DNA of 64,000 bases from Exiguobacterium oxidotolerans JCM 12280 (GTDB lineage: Bacteria; Bacillota; Bacilli; Exiguobacteriales; Exiguobacteriaceae), in contig NZ_JNIS01000001.1 of assembly GCF_000702625.1 (NCBI RefSeq), forward strand, positions 2,484,001 to 2,548,000, in the 5' to 3' direction. Numbering within the stretch: the stretch's first letter is position 1; each line of letters opens with the position of its first letter. The translations under genes were made by a program, and so were the position numbers. Below are positions 8,344 through 17,657 of the stretch, in pieces. The notes under the pieces are model-generated. The model was not told the DNA's origin. It ran no database searches and was given only the letters and a program-made list of their open reading frames with translations.

Positions 8344-10188
8344 ATGCCGCTTAGCACGACAAATGATACCACTGTCGCACAACAACACTGGATGGGAAAC
8401 TTTGCGTTGTTCATGATGATAGCAGGGGCATTGATTTTTTTAGGGACGACGGATGACGTATTACAAAATGCGTATCTTAATCGCTCAATGATCGTCACAT
8501 TGCTTTTAGTGATCGGGATAACGACGTTCATCATTAGTCGAAGTCATATCGCGTCAAAATATCAATCGCATCTCCTCTCCATCATGTTACTGATTGTGCC
8601 AATCATCTCGATTAATTTGCTACCATATGCTGCCGTCACAGCTTGGGCAAGTTGTTTTTTATTTTTAATGATTGCCTTGATCTCGTACAATCGGATTGTG
8701 ATGTGGTATACGATTGTCGTCGTACTAGCGACGAATCTGTTTATCATGTTCAATACAACGACGACTATGGTGGAAATCGACTCTTCAGATCATGTCGCAC
8801 GTCTCGGGATGGTTACGATTGGAATTTGTATTGCGCTGATCATCAATCATTTACACATACGAAATTTAAGTCAATTGCACTCGCTTGCTAATCAACTTGA
8901 TGAGGCCGCAAAACGTGATCCGCAAACAGAATTACTGAATTTGCGTGGATTAGAAGATTTTTTTGATGATGCTAACCGCCAAGATTTACTGCTCGTCGGT
9001 ATTCACCTTGAGAATTATTATGAATTGGCACGCTATTTTGGAGAAGACATACAAGCTCGTGTCTTGTTTGAATGCATCGAACGACTCCAGTCTTTACTTC
9101 CACCGTACTTAGCACTTGTGCGGATTGAAGGTGGGACGATTGGTGTCGTCATGGAAAAACCTGAAGGTGTTTCCTGTCATGATGAGATGGAGCTCCTTAG
9201 TCAAAAAATGTCTGCGCCCTATCAGATAGACCTCCATCAAATTTACGTCAATCTGTATATCGTGATTGATGACGGCGATACGTTGCAAAAAAGTTGGATG
9301 AAACGAGTCCAACAAGTTAATTCTGCGCTACAAGAATCCGTTCAAAATGATAAAAAAGTCATGTGCATCGATCAAACATGGCGCTGTGAACAAACATTAC
9401 GTGTCGAAGCTGCGCGTGCCTTATCACTTGCTGAAGTCAATCGAGATTTTTATTTAGTCTATCAGCTACAGTACGATTCGAATCAACAGACCTTTGTTGG
9501 ACTTGAAGCACTCGTTCGTTGGAAAACGGAGTTGTCTAAAGCGAATCAACCATCCGTCTTCATCCCGATTGCTGAAAAAAGTGACTTAATCATTCGTCTA
9601 GGCGAATGGATTTTTGAAGAAGGCTGTAAGACAAGAAAACGATTGATTGGTCTTGTGCCAGAGAATTTTACGGTGTCAGTGAATGTGTCACCACGCCAAT
9701 TGACGAACGAATCGTTCATGCCCTTTATTGAACGGATGTTACTTAAGTATTCGCTTAAACCGCAACAAATCAAAATCGAGATTACGGAAAGTCGGTCGCT
9801 CGATTTTGAGAGCCAGCCGATTCTTCGGGCATTACGGCGGATAAAAACACTTGATTTTCCAGTGTCGTTAGATGACTTTGGAACAGGTCATGCTTCTTAC
9901 CATGTCTTGGAACGGTTGTTACCTTTACGCCAATTAAAAATACCGAAACAGTTCATTGAGCAAATTGAAGAATCAGCAAAACGCCAGTCCATCCTTGAAT
10001 CGATTTTCCAATTGACACGTTCGATGAATGTCGAGTGTATCGTCGAAGGGGTAGAGACAGGAGAAGAAGTTCGAATTGCAAAAGATATTGGCATTCATCT
10101 TTTTCAAGGTTACTTTTTTGCAAAACCAGTCTCGCTAACAGATATCATTCTTTTATTAGAAAGCAAAAATAAGGAAGCGATGGAATAA
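8344..10188 (+). CDS. membrane-bound cyclic-di-GMP phosphodiesterase with degenerate GGDEF and EAL domains
   Basis: A 614-aa protein with five to six membrane segments (residues about 18-178), a GGDEF-like domain (about 188-330) whose active-site loop reads GGTIG (263-267) and so cannot be catalytic, and an EAL domain (about 360-605). The EAL domain keeps EAL (388-390), VNVSPRQL, IEITES, DDFGTG, the VEGVE glutamate and QGYFF. One deviation is LKIPK where LKIDK is usual, so activity should be tested. Start chosen at ATG 8344 with AAGGAGGAG upstream rather than an earlier in-frame start. Convergent with a diguanylate cyclase gene, which would make the opposite reaction. Confidence 0.88.
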   Translation: MPLSTTNDTTVAQQHWMGNFALFMMIAGALIFLGTTDDVLQNAYLNRSMIVTLLLVIGITTFIISRSHIASKYQSHLLSIMLLIVPIISINLLPYAAVTAWASCFLFLMIALISYNRIVMWYTIVVVLATNLFIMFNTTTTMVEIDSSDHVARLGMVTIGICIALIINHLHIRNLSQLHSLANQLDEAAKRDPQTELLNLRGLEDFFDDANRQDLLLVGIHLENYYELARYFGEDIQARVLFECIERLQSLLPPYLALVRIEGGTIGVVMEKPEGVSCHDEMELLSQKMSAPYQIDLHQIYVNLYIVIDDGDTLQKSWMKRVQQVNSALQESVQNDKKVMCIDQTWRCEQTLRVEAARALSLAEVNRDFYLVYQLQYDSNQQTFVGLEALVRWKTELSKANQPSVFIPIAEKSDLIIRLGEWIFEEGCKTRKRLIGLVPENFTVSVNVSPRQLTNESFMPFIERMLLKYSLKPQQIKIEITESRSLDFESQPILRALRRIKTLDFPVSLDDFGTGHASYHVLERLLPLRQLKIPKQFIEQIEESAKRQSILESIFQLTRSMNVECIVEGVETGEEVRIAKDIGIHLFQGYFFAKPVSLTDIILLLESKNKEAME

Positions 10189-10206
10189 ATCCACGCTTCC
10201 TTATTT
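10167..10206. terminator. bidirectional terminator between the EAL and GGDEF genes
   Basis: AAATAAGGAAGCG (10167-10179) and CGCTTCCTTATTT (10194-10206) form a perfect 13-bp inverted repeat with A and T runs on both flanks. The EAL stop codon (10186-10188) lies in the loop and the GGDEF stop (10201-10203) lies in the stem. Confidence 0.85.
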
Positions 10207-11277
10207 ATCGTATAACATGAACTGGTTACGGCCGTTTTCTTTTGCAGCGTAGAGTGCGGTGTCCGCTTGTTTAAAAACGATTCCGGCTGCCTGGTTTTTC
10301 GCGTAGGCGACACCGGCGGAAACAGTAATCGTCAAGGCGTGGTCTTGCATGACGAACGGTGTATCGGTGACGGATTGAACGAGTTGTCTTGCGAGTCGCG
10401 TCGGTGAAACCGTAAATGTATTCGGAATGACGACGATAAACTCTTCGCCACCGTAGCGGCCGACCGTGATACTATCCGGGCACTCCTGTGTGAGTAAAAC
10501 GGAGAAATGGCGTAATACAGCATCTCCGACAGCATGACCATATTGATCATTGACTGCCTTAAAGTGGTCAAGGTCGAAGATGATCACACCCCAAGGTGCC
10601 TTCGCTTCTACAAGAGCCTGTACTTTTTCCATGATAACGTGACGGTTCGCGAGGCGCGTCAGTTCATCGGTCGAAGCCAGATAGGACTGGTACGCGTAGA
10701 GAACGAAGTGTCCTTGTAACATATGTGAAAGATGATAAAAAAGAATCGAGGCGCCAATTGTGATTGAGAAATAAGGCAAAAAAATCGTCTGCCATGCATG
10801 AGGATGTGAAGGACCGAGCAACATGCGTAAGAGAACCAAGGTAGAGCCTATCGTTACAATTACAGTGAAGAGTCGCCCTTTATGTTTGATGAGTTGAGCA
10901 CAGAGGATGATAAGCACGGTAAATCCGGTCAGCATCACTAGAGAATTTTGTAAGGCACTAACGGATTCACCCCCACTGATGAGGACACGATACAGCAGTA
11001 AAATAATTCCTGTCGTCACAATGCTGACTGGCCCCCCGTATAGAGCGGATAGAGCGAGCGGCAGCAGTCGTAAATCAATCAATGATCCATTGATTGAGAT
11101 GGAGTTATGCATCAGTAAAATGCCGGTTAAACCATTTGCTAAACCAAAATACAAGCGCGTTGAACGCTTGGAGTCATACTGGATCGGGAGTCGATTTCGC
11201 ATCAAATAAAATGTGACAGATAGTATTAAAAATATAATGCATATGTTCGTGAAAAAAATATTCAACGTCGATAACAT
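10201..11277 (-). CDS. membrane-bound diguanylate cyclase (GGDEF)
   Basis: A 358-aa protein with an N-terminal five- to six-helix membrane region (residues about 5-190, resembling the 5TMR-LYT sensor type) and a C-terminal GGDEF domain. The active loop is intact (GGEEF, about 276-280) and the domain starts with DELTRLANRH. It would make cyclic-di-GMP from two GTP. The usual RxxD inhibitory site before the loop is not evident: the stretch reads CPDSITVGRYGG. It lies tail to tail with the EAL gene. Confidence 0.88.
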   Translation of the reverse strand: MLSTLNIFFTNICIIFLILSVTFYLMRNRLPIQYDSKRSTRLYFGLANGLTGILLMHNSISINGSLIDLRLLPLALSALYGGPVSIVTTGIILLLYRVLISGGESVSALQNSLVMLTGFTVLIILCAQLIKHKGRLFTVIVTIGSTLVLLRMLLGPSHPHAWQTIFLPYFSITIGASILFYHLSHMLQGHFVLYAYQSYLASTDELTRLANRHVIMEKVQALVEAKAPWGVIIFDLDHFKAVNDQYGHAVGDAVLRHFSVLLTQECPDSITVGRYGGEEFIVVIPNTFTVSPTRLARQLVQSVTDTPFVMQDHALTITVSAGVAYAKNQAAGIVFKQADTALYAAKENGRNQFMLYDK

Positions 11278-11404
11278 AAAAAAATCCTTTCAGCTAATAG
11301 AAGATGACTCGAGACAAAACGTAACGAATTCATGATAATTGTACGATAACGTAGACGGATTATGTATAAAAAATGGAAAAAAAACAGCCGGATAAGGCTG
11401 TTTT

Positions 11405-11983
11405 TTAACGGATTGGAGCGAATTTATAAATCGTTTGAACGGCTTCATCCCAAGAAGAAACACGAATGATGTTCTCTGGAAGTGCTTTTCGATTGTAAGG
11501 AGCATCGAACAAAATAACTGGAATTGACGTATCTTCCGCAATTTGTAACGCATTCTCTAATCGATCCTCCATGAATAAATCGAGTGATAGATCACGTACA
11601 ACTTGAACCTTGTCATGCGACCCGGTCATGATGAGCGAGTCGAGTGGTAACTCATGGCGCGCAATCCATTCTTCCGTAACCGGTCGAACGATTTCTGAGC
11701 GTGCCGTTACGTAGTGCAAATCAAAATGTTGACGTAATTCCCATAAATGTTTTTGGACAAATGCCTGAGGCGTAGATTCTCGATAAATACCGAGCTCATG
11801 ACCAGACTTGACCATGAATTCCCAAAACTCGATTTGTCCCATATCCGTATACGTATGCAATTCATATTCGGATGCCATTTCGAAGTCAATCGAAGTTCCT
11901 AAATACTTGTTCATATAGTTAAAACATGAAGACGGGTGCGTAATCGTCCCATCGATATCGATGCCGATTTTCAATTGGATCAC
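11405..11983 (-). CDS. yqfW: 5'(3')-deoxyribonucleotidase family HAD phosphatase, YqfW-like
   Basis: A 192-aa HAD-superfamily enzyme. Residues 7-13 carry the nucleophile motif DIDGT, the middle has the motif II threonine in VTARSE, and MEDRLENA near residue 135 carries the acidic motif. The family dephosphorylates nucleoside monophosphates. The start is uncertain: GTG at 11983 preceded by AAGGA, or TTG at 11974 preceded by AGGTG. The position near zur and ispG matches B. subtilis yqfW. Confidence 0.78.
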   Translation of the reverse strand: MIQLKIGIDIDGTITHPSSCFNYMNKYLGTSIDFEMASEYELHTYTDMGQIEFWEFMVKSGHELGIYRESTPQAFVQKHLWELRQHFDLHYVTARSEIVRPVTEEWIARHELPLDSLIMTGSHDKVQVVRDLSLDLFMEDRLENALQIAEDTSIPVILFDAPYNRKALPENIIRVSSWDEAVQTIYKFAPIR

Positions 11984-12040
11984 CTGCGTTCCTTAAATTT
12001 CTGTCATTAGTATAACATAGTCGAAAAACGGATATGAAAA

Positions 12041-12068
12041 GAACCCTCTTCAATTAAAAAGAGGGCTC
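12041..12068 (-). terminator. terminator of ispG
   Basis: CCCTCTT (12044-12050) pairs with AAGAGGG (12059-12065); a T-rich run follows on the minus strand. Confidence 0.7.
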
Positions 12069-12076
12069 TTCAACAA

Positions 12077-13186
12077 TTAAACTTGGTTGGCTTTCGCCGC
12101 TTCTTTTTCTGCTTCTTTTTCAAGAACGATTGCATCAATTTCTTTTTTCAATTCTTCGACCATCGTCGCTTCAGGTACTTTACGGATAATTTCTCCGTGG
12201 CGGAACAGAAGCCCTTCGTTACGTGCTCCGGCAATTCCGATATCCGCTTCACGTGCTTCACCAGGACCGTTGACGGCACAGCCGAGTACAGCAACTTTGA
12301 TGTTGACTTGAATCTTATCGATATAATCCTCGATTTCTGCCGCAATCGCCATCAAGTCGATTTCAATCCGACCGCATGTTGGGCAAGAAATCAATGTCGC
12401 TGCGTTTGCTGCGAGACCAAATGATTTCAAGACTTCTTTTGCGACTTTTACTTCTTCGACCGGGTCAGCTGATAGTGAGACACGGACCGTGTTCCCGATA
12501 CCACGTGAAAGAATCGCACCGAGACCGGCAGCGGATTTCAGTGAACCAGTGCGTAAAGGACCTGACTCCGTGATACCGACATGAAGTGGGTAGTCAAATG
12601 ATTCAGATGCTAACTGATAAGCTTCAAGCGCAAGCTGAACGTCAGATGCTTTAAGCGAAACAATGATGTCATGGAAGTCAAGGTCTTCAAGAATCTTAAT
12701 GTGGTGTAAGGCACTTTCGACCATACCACGTGCTGTTGGGTATCCGTATTTCTCAAGAATATGTTTCTCGAGTGAACCAGCGTTGACACCAATCCGGATT
12801 GGAATGTTTTTAGCTTTTGCAGCTGTGACGACCGCTTCAACTTTTTCGCGACGTCCGATGTTACCCGGGTTGATCCGGATTTTGTCGACGCCAGCTTCGA
12901 TTGCCATGAGCGCAAGTTTATAGTTGAAATGAATGTCGACGACAAGCGGAATGTTGATTCGGCTTTTGATTTCAGCGAGCGCAAGTGCGTCACGTTCTTC
13001 TGGACAAGCAACGCGGACGATTTGGCATCCGGCTTCTTCAAGTCGTAAGATTTCAGCGACAGTCGCTTCGACGTCGTGTGTTTTAGTTGTCGTCATACTT
13101 TGAATGATGACTTCATTATTTCCACCAATGACAAGGTCCCCAACACGAACGGGACGAGTCTTAGAGCGATGGACCATTTTCGGCAT
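12077..13186 (-). CDS. ispG: 4-hydroxy-3-methylbut-2-enyl diphosphate synthase (flavodoxin)
   Basis: A 369-aa enzyme of the MEP isoprenoid pathway that reduces 2-C-methyl-D-erythritol 2,4-cyclodiphosphate to HMBPP. It has the (beta/alpha)8 N-terminal part with [14 protein letters not shown], and C-terminal 4Fe-4S cysteines in CPTCGR and [10 protein letters not shown]. An ATG eight codons upstream exists, but ATG 13186 has AAGGAG at proper distance, and that AAGGAG would lie inside the longer reading. Single gene with its own terminator. Confidence 0.95.
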   Translation of the reverse strand: MPKMVHRSKTRPVRVGDLVIGGNNEVIIQSMTTTKTHDVEATVAEILRLEEAGCQIVRVACPEERDALALAEIKSRINIPLVVDIHFNYKLALMAIEAGVDKIRINPGNIGRREKVEAVVTAAKAKNIPIRIGVNAGSLEKHILEKYGYPTARGMVESALHHIKILEDLDFHDIIVSLKASDVQLALEAYQLASESFDYPLHVGITESGPLRTGSLKSAAGLGAILSRGIGNTVRVSLSADPVEEVKVAKEVLKSFGLAANAATLISCPTCGRIEIDLMAIAAEIEDYIDKIQVNIKVAVLGCAVNGPGEAREADIGIAGARNEGLLFRHGEIIRKVPEATMVEELKKEIDAIVLEKEAEKEAAKANQV

Positions 13187-13368
13187 ATCGAAAATCTCCT
13201 TTTGTGGCATAGCGCCATATTGTGTAAGTTTACCTTCTCTATCATATCGAACTATTCCCTAAAAATCGAGAAACAAGAACGAATTTCGAACATTTACAAT
13301 TCTTTAATAGAAATAAGTAACTGTCAATCCGCCGGTAGACGGAGCTGAGACGAAGAAGTAACGCGGAA

Positions 13369-13842
13369 TTACGATTTCGGATGCGTATTTTTTTTTCGGT
13401 TCCGTGCTGAGAAAACGGGCAGTAAAGAATAAATGAAGTGACCGACTAATAGGAGCGTCACCCCAAGTGCTGAGAATCCGAGCTGATAACAGAGGACGCC
13501 GACTGGAAAGCTCCATAAGTTAGCAGCAACCGTATACGGAAAAACTTGCCGGTACGCCCATGGTCTTGGGAGGATCCAGGCGATCAACCAACGATTCAAA
13601 TACGACATCAATAGAAGAAACAGTAACAGCGCGATGGCGACGAAAATGAAATGGAGCATAAACCAGACGATGAATGGAACCGTTTTGACGATAAATATAC
13701 TGTCGATGACTGTCGTCCAAAATGAAATCCACGCTAATCCACAAAAATAAAGGGAGACATCAGCTAGGCGAGTCTTTAAAAAAGAACGGTTTGGAACTAA
13801 GGTGGTTTGTAAATAATTAATAAATTGTCTTAAAAAAACCAT
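13369..13842 (-). CDS. multi-pass membrane protein of unknown function
   Basis: A 157-aa protein with about four hydrophobic helices (residues about 28-50, 54-82, 100-118 and 122-145) and a basic tail (RNRKKNTHPKS). I do not recognise the family. A small DUF1189/YIP1-like membrane protein is possible, since such a gene sits between ispG and sodA in B. subtilis. No terminator is evident downstream on the minus strand. Confidence 0.6.
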   Translation of the reverse strand: MVFLRQFINYLQTTLVPNRSFLKTRLADVSLYFCGLAWISFWTTVIDSIFIVKTVPFIVWFMLHFIFVAIALLLFLLLMSYLNRWLIAWILPRPWAYRQVFPYTVAANLWSFPVGVLCYQLGFSALGVTLLLVGHFIYSLLPVFSARNRKKNTHPKS

Positions 13843-13966
13843 GATAACACTCTTTTCTCTGTTTCATAACAGTGGTGTAGTGGGGAGTAAAATGCTTTAA
13901 ATAAAGGGTTTTAACTGTTTTGGTACAGGTTAATAAAACCTTAACATTCAAATGTTGATAAAACTA

Positions 13967-13995
13967 TTTACAAGTTCAACGGACCTTTACATAAT
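13967..13995 (+). promoter_or_regulatory. promoter of the Na/Pi cotransporter gene
   Basis: TTTACA (13967-13972) and CATAAT (13990-13995) with a 17-bp spacer, 70 bp before the start codon. The surrounding 13860-14066 interval is AT-rich and otherwise shows nothing convincing. Confidence 0.55.
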
Positions 13996-14066
13996 AGGAG
14001 AGGTTGAAACAATAAAATCTTAACAAAAAATCAATCCCACTTTTTTAGATATGAGGAGATGAAACG

Positions 14067-15707
14067 ATGAATTATGATTTGCAGGAAATGATTTTCACTT
14101 TTATTGGTGGACTCGGTATTTTCCTATTCGGTATTAAGTATATGGGAGATGGGCTCCAAAAAACAGCAGGGGACCGACTTCGTTACATTTTAGACAAATA
14201 CACATCGAACCCGTTACTCGGAATTCTTGCTGGTATTGTCGTCACAGTCTTGATTCAATCATCGTCAGGTACGACCGTCATCGTCGTTGGACTCGTCAGC
14301 GCGGGTCTGATGAATTTACGTCAAGCGATCGGTGTCGTCATGGGAGCGAACATCGGAACAACGATCACGGCCTTCATCATCGGCTTTAACGTCAAGGAAG
14401 CAGCCCTTCCTGCAATCGCGCTTGGTGCGTTTCTCATCTTCTTCTTCAATAAAGAACGGATTCAATACATCGGACAAATTTTCTTCGGTTTCGGTGCCTT
14501 GTTCTATGGTTTGACTTTAATGGGAGATGGCATGAAGCCACTTCAATCAAGTGAATGGTTCCGTGAACTGACAATTTCGATGTCAGACAATCCGTTACTC
14601 GGTGTGTTCGTCGGGACGGTCTTTACGTTCCTTGTCCAGTCGTCCTCTGCGACGATTGGTATTTTGCAGGAGCTATACTCTGGTGGCATGATCGATATCA
14701 AAGCAGCCCTCCCGATTTTATTCGGGGATAATATCGGAACAACGATCACGGCAGTACTCGCAGCACTCGGTGCATCGATTGCCGCAAAACGGACAGCAGC
14801 AGCACACGTCATCTTCAATATCGTCGGTACGATTATTTTCTTAGTCGCCTTACCTTTGTTCTCGACATTCATTGCTTGGATCACAGGTGTACTCGATCTT
14901 GAACCGAAAATGCAAATTGCCTTTGCGCACGGTACGTTCAACGTTGTCAACACGTTGATTCAATGTTGGTTCATCGCACAAATTGCATGGCTCGTTAAAA
15001 AGGTCGTTCCAGGAACGGATACGACAGTCGATTCAAAACCACGTCACTTGGATCAAAACATCTTGAACCAATCGTCTTCACTTGCGTTGAACCAAGCGAA
15101 AATGGAAGTCTTGCGGATGGGTGAGTTCTCAAAAGAAGCACTCGGTAAAGCACATCGCTACACGCAATCACATGATAAAAAAGATGTTTCTGACGCTGGT
15201 CAGATTGAATATGCAATCAACCACTTGAACACGGAAGTCACGAACTACCTTGTTAAAGTGGCGGCGAACGATCTCTCTGAACGTGAATCGAACGACCACT
15301 CGCTTTTAATGCATGCCGTCAATGACTTCGAACGAATTGGTGACCACGTCGAAAACGTAATTGAACTCGTTGACTTCCAAATCGTCAATCGGATTGAGTT
15401 TACCCCGAAAGCGAAAAAAGAGTTGGATGAAATGTACGTTCTAACACAAAAAATCGTCGATACGGCAATCAAAGCTGTTGAGCGTGATGATGTTTCATTA
15501 GCACGCCAAGTCCTTGAATTAGAAGGAAAACTCGATTCACTTGAACGGTCATTCCGTAAACACCATGTCTTACGGGTCAATGCTGGGGAGTGTACTGGTC
15601 AAGCGGGTATGATTTTCGTTGATCTGTTATCGAACCTCGAACGGATTGGTGATCATGCCGTCAATATTACAGATTTAGTACTTGAACAACGTTCGGGAAC
15701 GGCTTGA
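14067..15707 (+). CDS. Na/Pi cotransporter family protein with PhoU-like domain
   Basis: A 546-aa membrane transporter. Two inverted repeats each carry the hallmark QSSS motif (residues 64-67 and 191-194) and an NIGTTIT motif. About eight hydrophobic segments end near residue 310, and residues about 340-540 form a PhoU-like all-helical domain (HAVNDFERIGDHVENV and LLSNLERIGDHAVNI). It takes up, or exports, phosphate coupled to sodium. It is separate from the Pst system 6 kb downstream. Preceded by GAGGAGATGAAACG. Confidence 0.9.
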   Translation: MNYDLQEMIFTFIGGLGIFLFGIKYMGDGLQKTAGDRLRYILDKYTSNPLLGILAGIVVTVLIQSSSGTTVIVVGLVSAGLMNLRQAIGVVMGANIGTTITAFIIGFNVKEAALPAIALGAFLIFFFNKERIQYIGQIFFGFGALFYGLTLMGDGMKPLQSSEWFRELTISMSDNPLLGVFVGTVFTFLVQSSSATIGILQELYSGGMIDIKAALPILFGDNIGTTITAVLAALGASIAAKRTAAAHVIFNIVGTIIFLVALPLFSTFIAWITGVLDLEPKMQIAFAHGTFNVVNTLIQCWFIAQIAWLVKKVVPGTDTTVDSKPRHLDQNILNQSSSLALNQAKMEVLRMGEFSKEALGKAHRYTQSHDKKDVSDAGQIEYAINHLNTEVTNYLVKVAANDLSERESNDHSLLMHAVNDFERIGDHVENVIELVDFQIVNRIEFTPKAKKELDEMYVLTQKIVDTAIKAVERDDVSLARQVLELEGKLDSLERSFRKHHVLRVNAGECTGQAGMIFVDLLSNLERIGDHAVNITDLVLEQRSGTA

Positions 15708-15726
15708 GTAAAATAAAAATAAACGG

Positions 15727-15760
15727 GAGGGATTTCTGTAAAGAAGTCCCTCTTTATTTT
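15727..15760 (+). terminator. terminator of the Na/Pi cotransporter gene
   Basis: GAGGGATTTCT / AGAAGTCCCTC (one G-U pair), then a T-rich tail. Confidence 0.8.
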
Positions 15761-15774
15761 CGCGAAATAATTTA

Positions 15775-15803
15775 TTGACATTTTAGATGCTTTCCATTAA
15801 TCT
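15775..15803 (+). promoter_or_regulatory. tRNA operon promoter
   Basis: Consensus TTGACA (15775-15780), 17-bp spacer, TAATCT (15798-15803), 25 bp upstream of the first tRNA. Confidence 0.7.
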
Positions 15804-15828
15804 AATTGTAGTTGTTTTAATTCATTAT

Positions 15829-15902
15829 GGCGGTGTAGCTCAGCTGGCTAGAGCGTACGGTTCATACCCGTGAGGTCGTGGGTTCGACTCCCTCCGCCGC
15901 TA
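15829..15902 (+). tRNA. tRNA-Met(CAU), elongator type
   Basis: A 74-nt cloverleaf: acceptor GGCGGTG pairing with CGCCGCT (G1-U72), D arm GCTC/GAGC, anticodon stem TACGG/CCGTG with loop TTCATAC (anticodon CAT), T arm with GGTTCGACT. The body resembles Bacillus elongator tRNA-Met. CCA is not encoded. Confidence 0.92.
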
Positions 15903-15914
15903 CTATTTACTTAA

Positions 15915-15988
15915 GGACCCTTAGCTCAGCTGGTTAGAGCTGACGGCTCATAACCGTCCGGTCGCAGGTTCGAGTCCTGCAGGGTCCA
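15915..15988 (+). tRNA. tRNA with CAU anticodon: tRNA-Ile2 (lysidine-modified) or tRNA-Met
   Basis: A 74-nt cloverleaf: GGACCCT/AGGGTCC acceptor, GACGG/CCGTC anticodon stem, loop CTCATAA, T loop TTCGAGT. The acceptor and body resemble Bacillus tRNA-Ile(CAU), in which TilS changes the wobble C to lysidine so the tRNA reads AUA. That identity is an inference; the anticodon alone would say Met. CCA is not encoded. Confidence 0.85.
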
Positions 15989-15994
15989 TTTAAG

Positions 15995-16033
15995 AAACGC
16001 ACACTCCTGTTTAGGGGTGTGCGTTTATTTTTG
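15995..16033 (+). terminator. terminator of the tRNA pair
   Basis: AAACGCACACTCCT (15995-16008) and AGGGGTGTGCGTTT (16013-16026) pair with one G-U, followed by a T-rich tail. Confidence 0.85.
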
Positions 16034-16103
16034 TTCTCTTGGGGAATATTAAAGATATTGTAATAATATTCATACTATAGTAATTGAGGGAGAGCGAAGA
16101 GAG

Positions 16104-17564
16104 ATGGAACGTAACCATACAATGATGCAGTTTTTCGAGTGGCATGTAGAAAATGATGGGAAGCATTGGCAACGTTTAAAAGAGAGAGCGCCGGAGCTTC
16201 GTGCTGCAGGCATCACATCTGTTTGGATTCCACCAGCTTCTAAGGGACAATCAGATGAAGACACAGGGTATGGGATATACGATGTTTATGATTTAGGTGA
16301 GTTTGATCAAAAAGGAACGGTTCGGACGAAATACGGGACGAAAGACGAACTACTTGAAGCCATTCAAGTGGCACATGAAAATGAAATCGCCGTTTATGCC
16401 GATGTCGTCATGAACCATAAGGCGGCAGCAGATGAACTGGAGACGATCAATGTCGTTGAGGTACATCCGGAAGATCGGTCGAAAGAAATTTCAGAAGAAT
16501 TCGAAATCGATGCCTGGACAAAATTCACTTTCCCGGGACGTGACGGGAAGTATTCTGATTTTGTATGGAATCATGAGTTCTTTAACGGGACGGATTTTGA
16601 TGCGCGAGAAGAAAGAACCGGCGTCTTCAAAATCTCCGGAAAAAATAAAGACTGGAACGACCAAGTCGATAGCGAATTCGGGAACTATGATTACTTGATG
16701 TTTGCGAACATCGATTACAATCATCCTGAAGTCCGTCAAGAGATGATCGATTGGGGACATTGGTTTAAAGATACACTTAATTGCCAAGGATTCCGACTTG
16801 ATGCAATCAAGCATATCAATTACGAATTCGTCAATGAATTCGCGAAATCAATGATGGGTGAAAATCCAGAAGATTTTTATATGGTCGGTGAATTTTGGAA
16901 GTCAGACTTAGATGATTGTCGTCACTTCTTAGATAGCGTCGACTATACAATCGATTTGTTCGATGTTCCACTTCATTATAAATTTCATGAAGCTTCAGAA
17001 CAGGGCGAAGAATTTGATTTAACGACACTTTTCGCAGATACACTCGTTGAGTCGCATCCGACGAATGCTGTTACGTTCGTCGACAACCATGATTCGCAAC
17101 CAGGTGAATCGCTTGAGTCATGGGTCGATGATTGGTTTAAACAACATGCTTATGCATCCGTTCTCCTGCGCAAAGACGGTTATCCTTGCGTCTTTTACGG
17201 TGATTATTATGGTATCCAGGGACCGCATCCCGTCGAAGGGAAAAAAGAGATGATTGATGCATTGCTGTACGCCCGTTACTATAAAGCCTACGGGAAACAA
17301 GAAGATTATCTCGATGATCCGCACTGTGTCGGTTGGGTCCGTCACGGAGTCGAAGAGTTCCCGAATTCAGGCTGTGCCGTATTGCTCTCAAATGCTGACA
17401 TGTGTGAAAAACGGATGTTCGTCGGAGAAGACCGTGCTGGAGAAGAATGGTTCGACTATACGAACCATCAAGAAGAGCCTGTCGTGATTGATGAAGAAGG
17501 ATTTGGTGTCTTCCCGGTTCCAGGTGGCGGCGTATCGGTATTCGCACCACGTGATGAACAATAA
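16104..17564 (+). CDS. cytoplasmic alpha-amylase, GH13
   Basis: A 486-aa GH13 glycosidase. The catalytic residues are Asp233 in GFRLDAIKH, Glu263 in VGEFWK and Asp330 in FVDNHDSQ; region I is DVVMNHKA. There is no signal peptide (it begins MERNHTMMQFFEWH), so it acts inside the cell on maltodextrins or glycogen-like glucans. The length agrees with liquefying-type amylases without the secretion signal. It may work with the GH57 enzyme at 26 kb. Preceded by GAGGGAGAGCGAAGAG. Confidence 0.92.
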   Translation: MERNHTMMQFFEWHVENDGKHWQRLKERAPELRAAGITSVWIPPASKGQSDEDTGYGIYDVYDLGEFDQKGTVRTKYGTKDELLEAIQVAHENEIAVYADVVMNHKAAADELETINVVEVHPEDRSKEISEEFEIDAWTKFTFPGRDGKYSDFVWNHEFFNGTDFDAREERTGVFKISGKNKDWNDQVDSEFGNYDYLMFANIDYNHPEVRQEMIDWGHWFKDTLNCQGFRLDAIKHINYEFVNEFAKSMMGENPEDFYMVGEFWKSDLDDCRHFLDSVDYTIDLFDVPLHYKFHEASEQGEEFDLTTLFADTLVESHPTNAVTFVDNHDSQPGESLESWVDDWFKQHAYASVLLRKDGYPCVFYGDYYGIQGPHPVEGKKEMIDALLYARYYKAYGKQEDYLDDPHCVGWVRHGVEEFPNSGCAVLLSNADMCEKRMFVGEDRAGEEWFDYTNHQEEPVVIDEEGFGVFPVPGGGVSVFAPRDEQ

Positions 17565-17657
17565 TTCGTAAGGGTCATTGCTTGCACTAGACCATTTGTT
17601 TTTGCTAGTCTAAAGAGGTATTGAAGTTCCGAAAATAGGATAAAGGGGGACATGAAA

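Noticed and set aside
12083-12424. Forward-strand ORFs across ispG
   Set aside because: Low-complexity Phe/Cys-rich translation opposite the conserved iron-sulfur region of ispG; a shadow of the real gene.
13900-13995. PhoP box upstream of the Na/Pi cotransporter gene
   Set aside because: TTAACT and GGTACA at 13911 and 13922 have the right spacing, but further repeats are out of phase, so I do not call it, unlike the clear one at pstS.
15915-15988. Second CAU tRNA as initiator tRNA-Met
   Set aside because: The first base pair is a normal G-C and the anticodon stem lacks the three consecutive G-C pairs of initiators; elongator or Ile2 remain.
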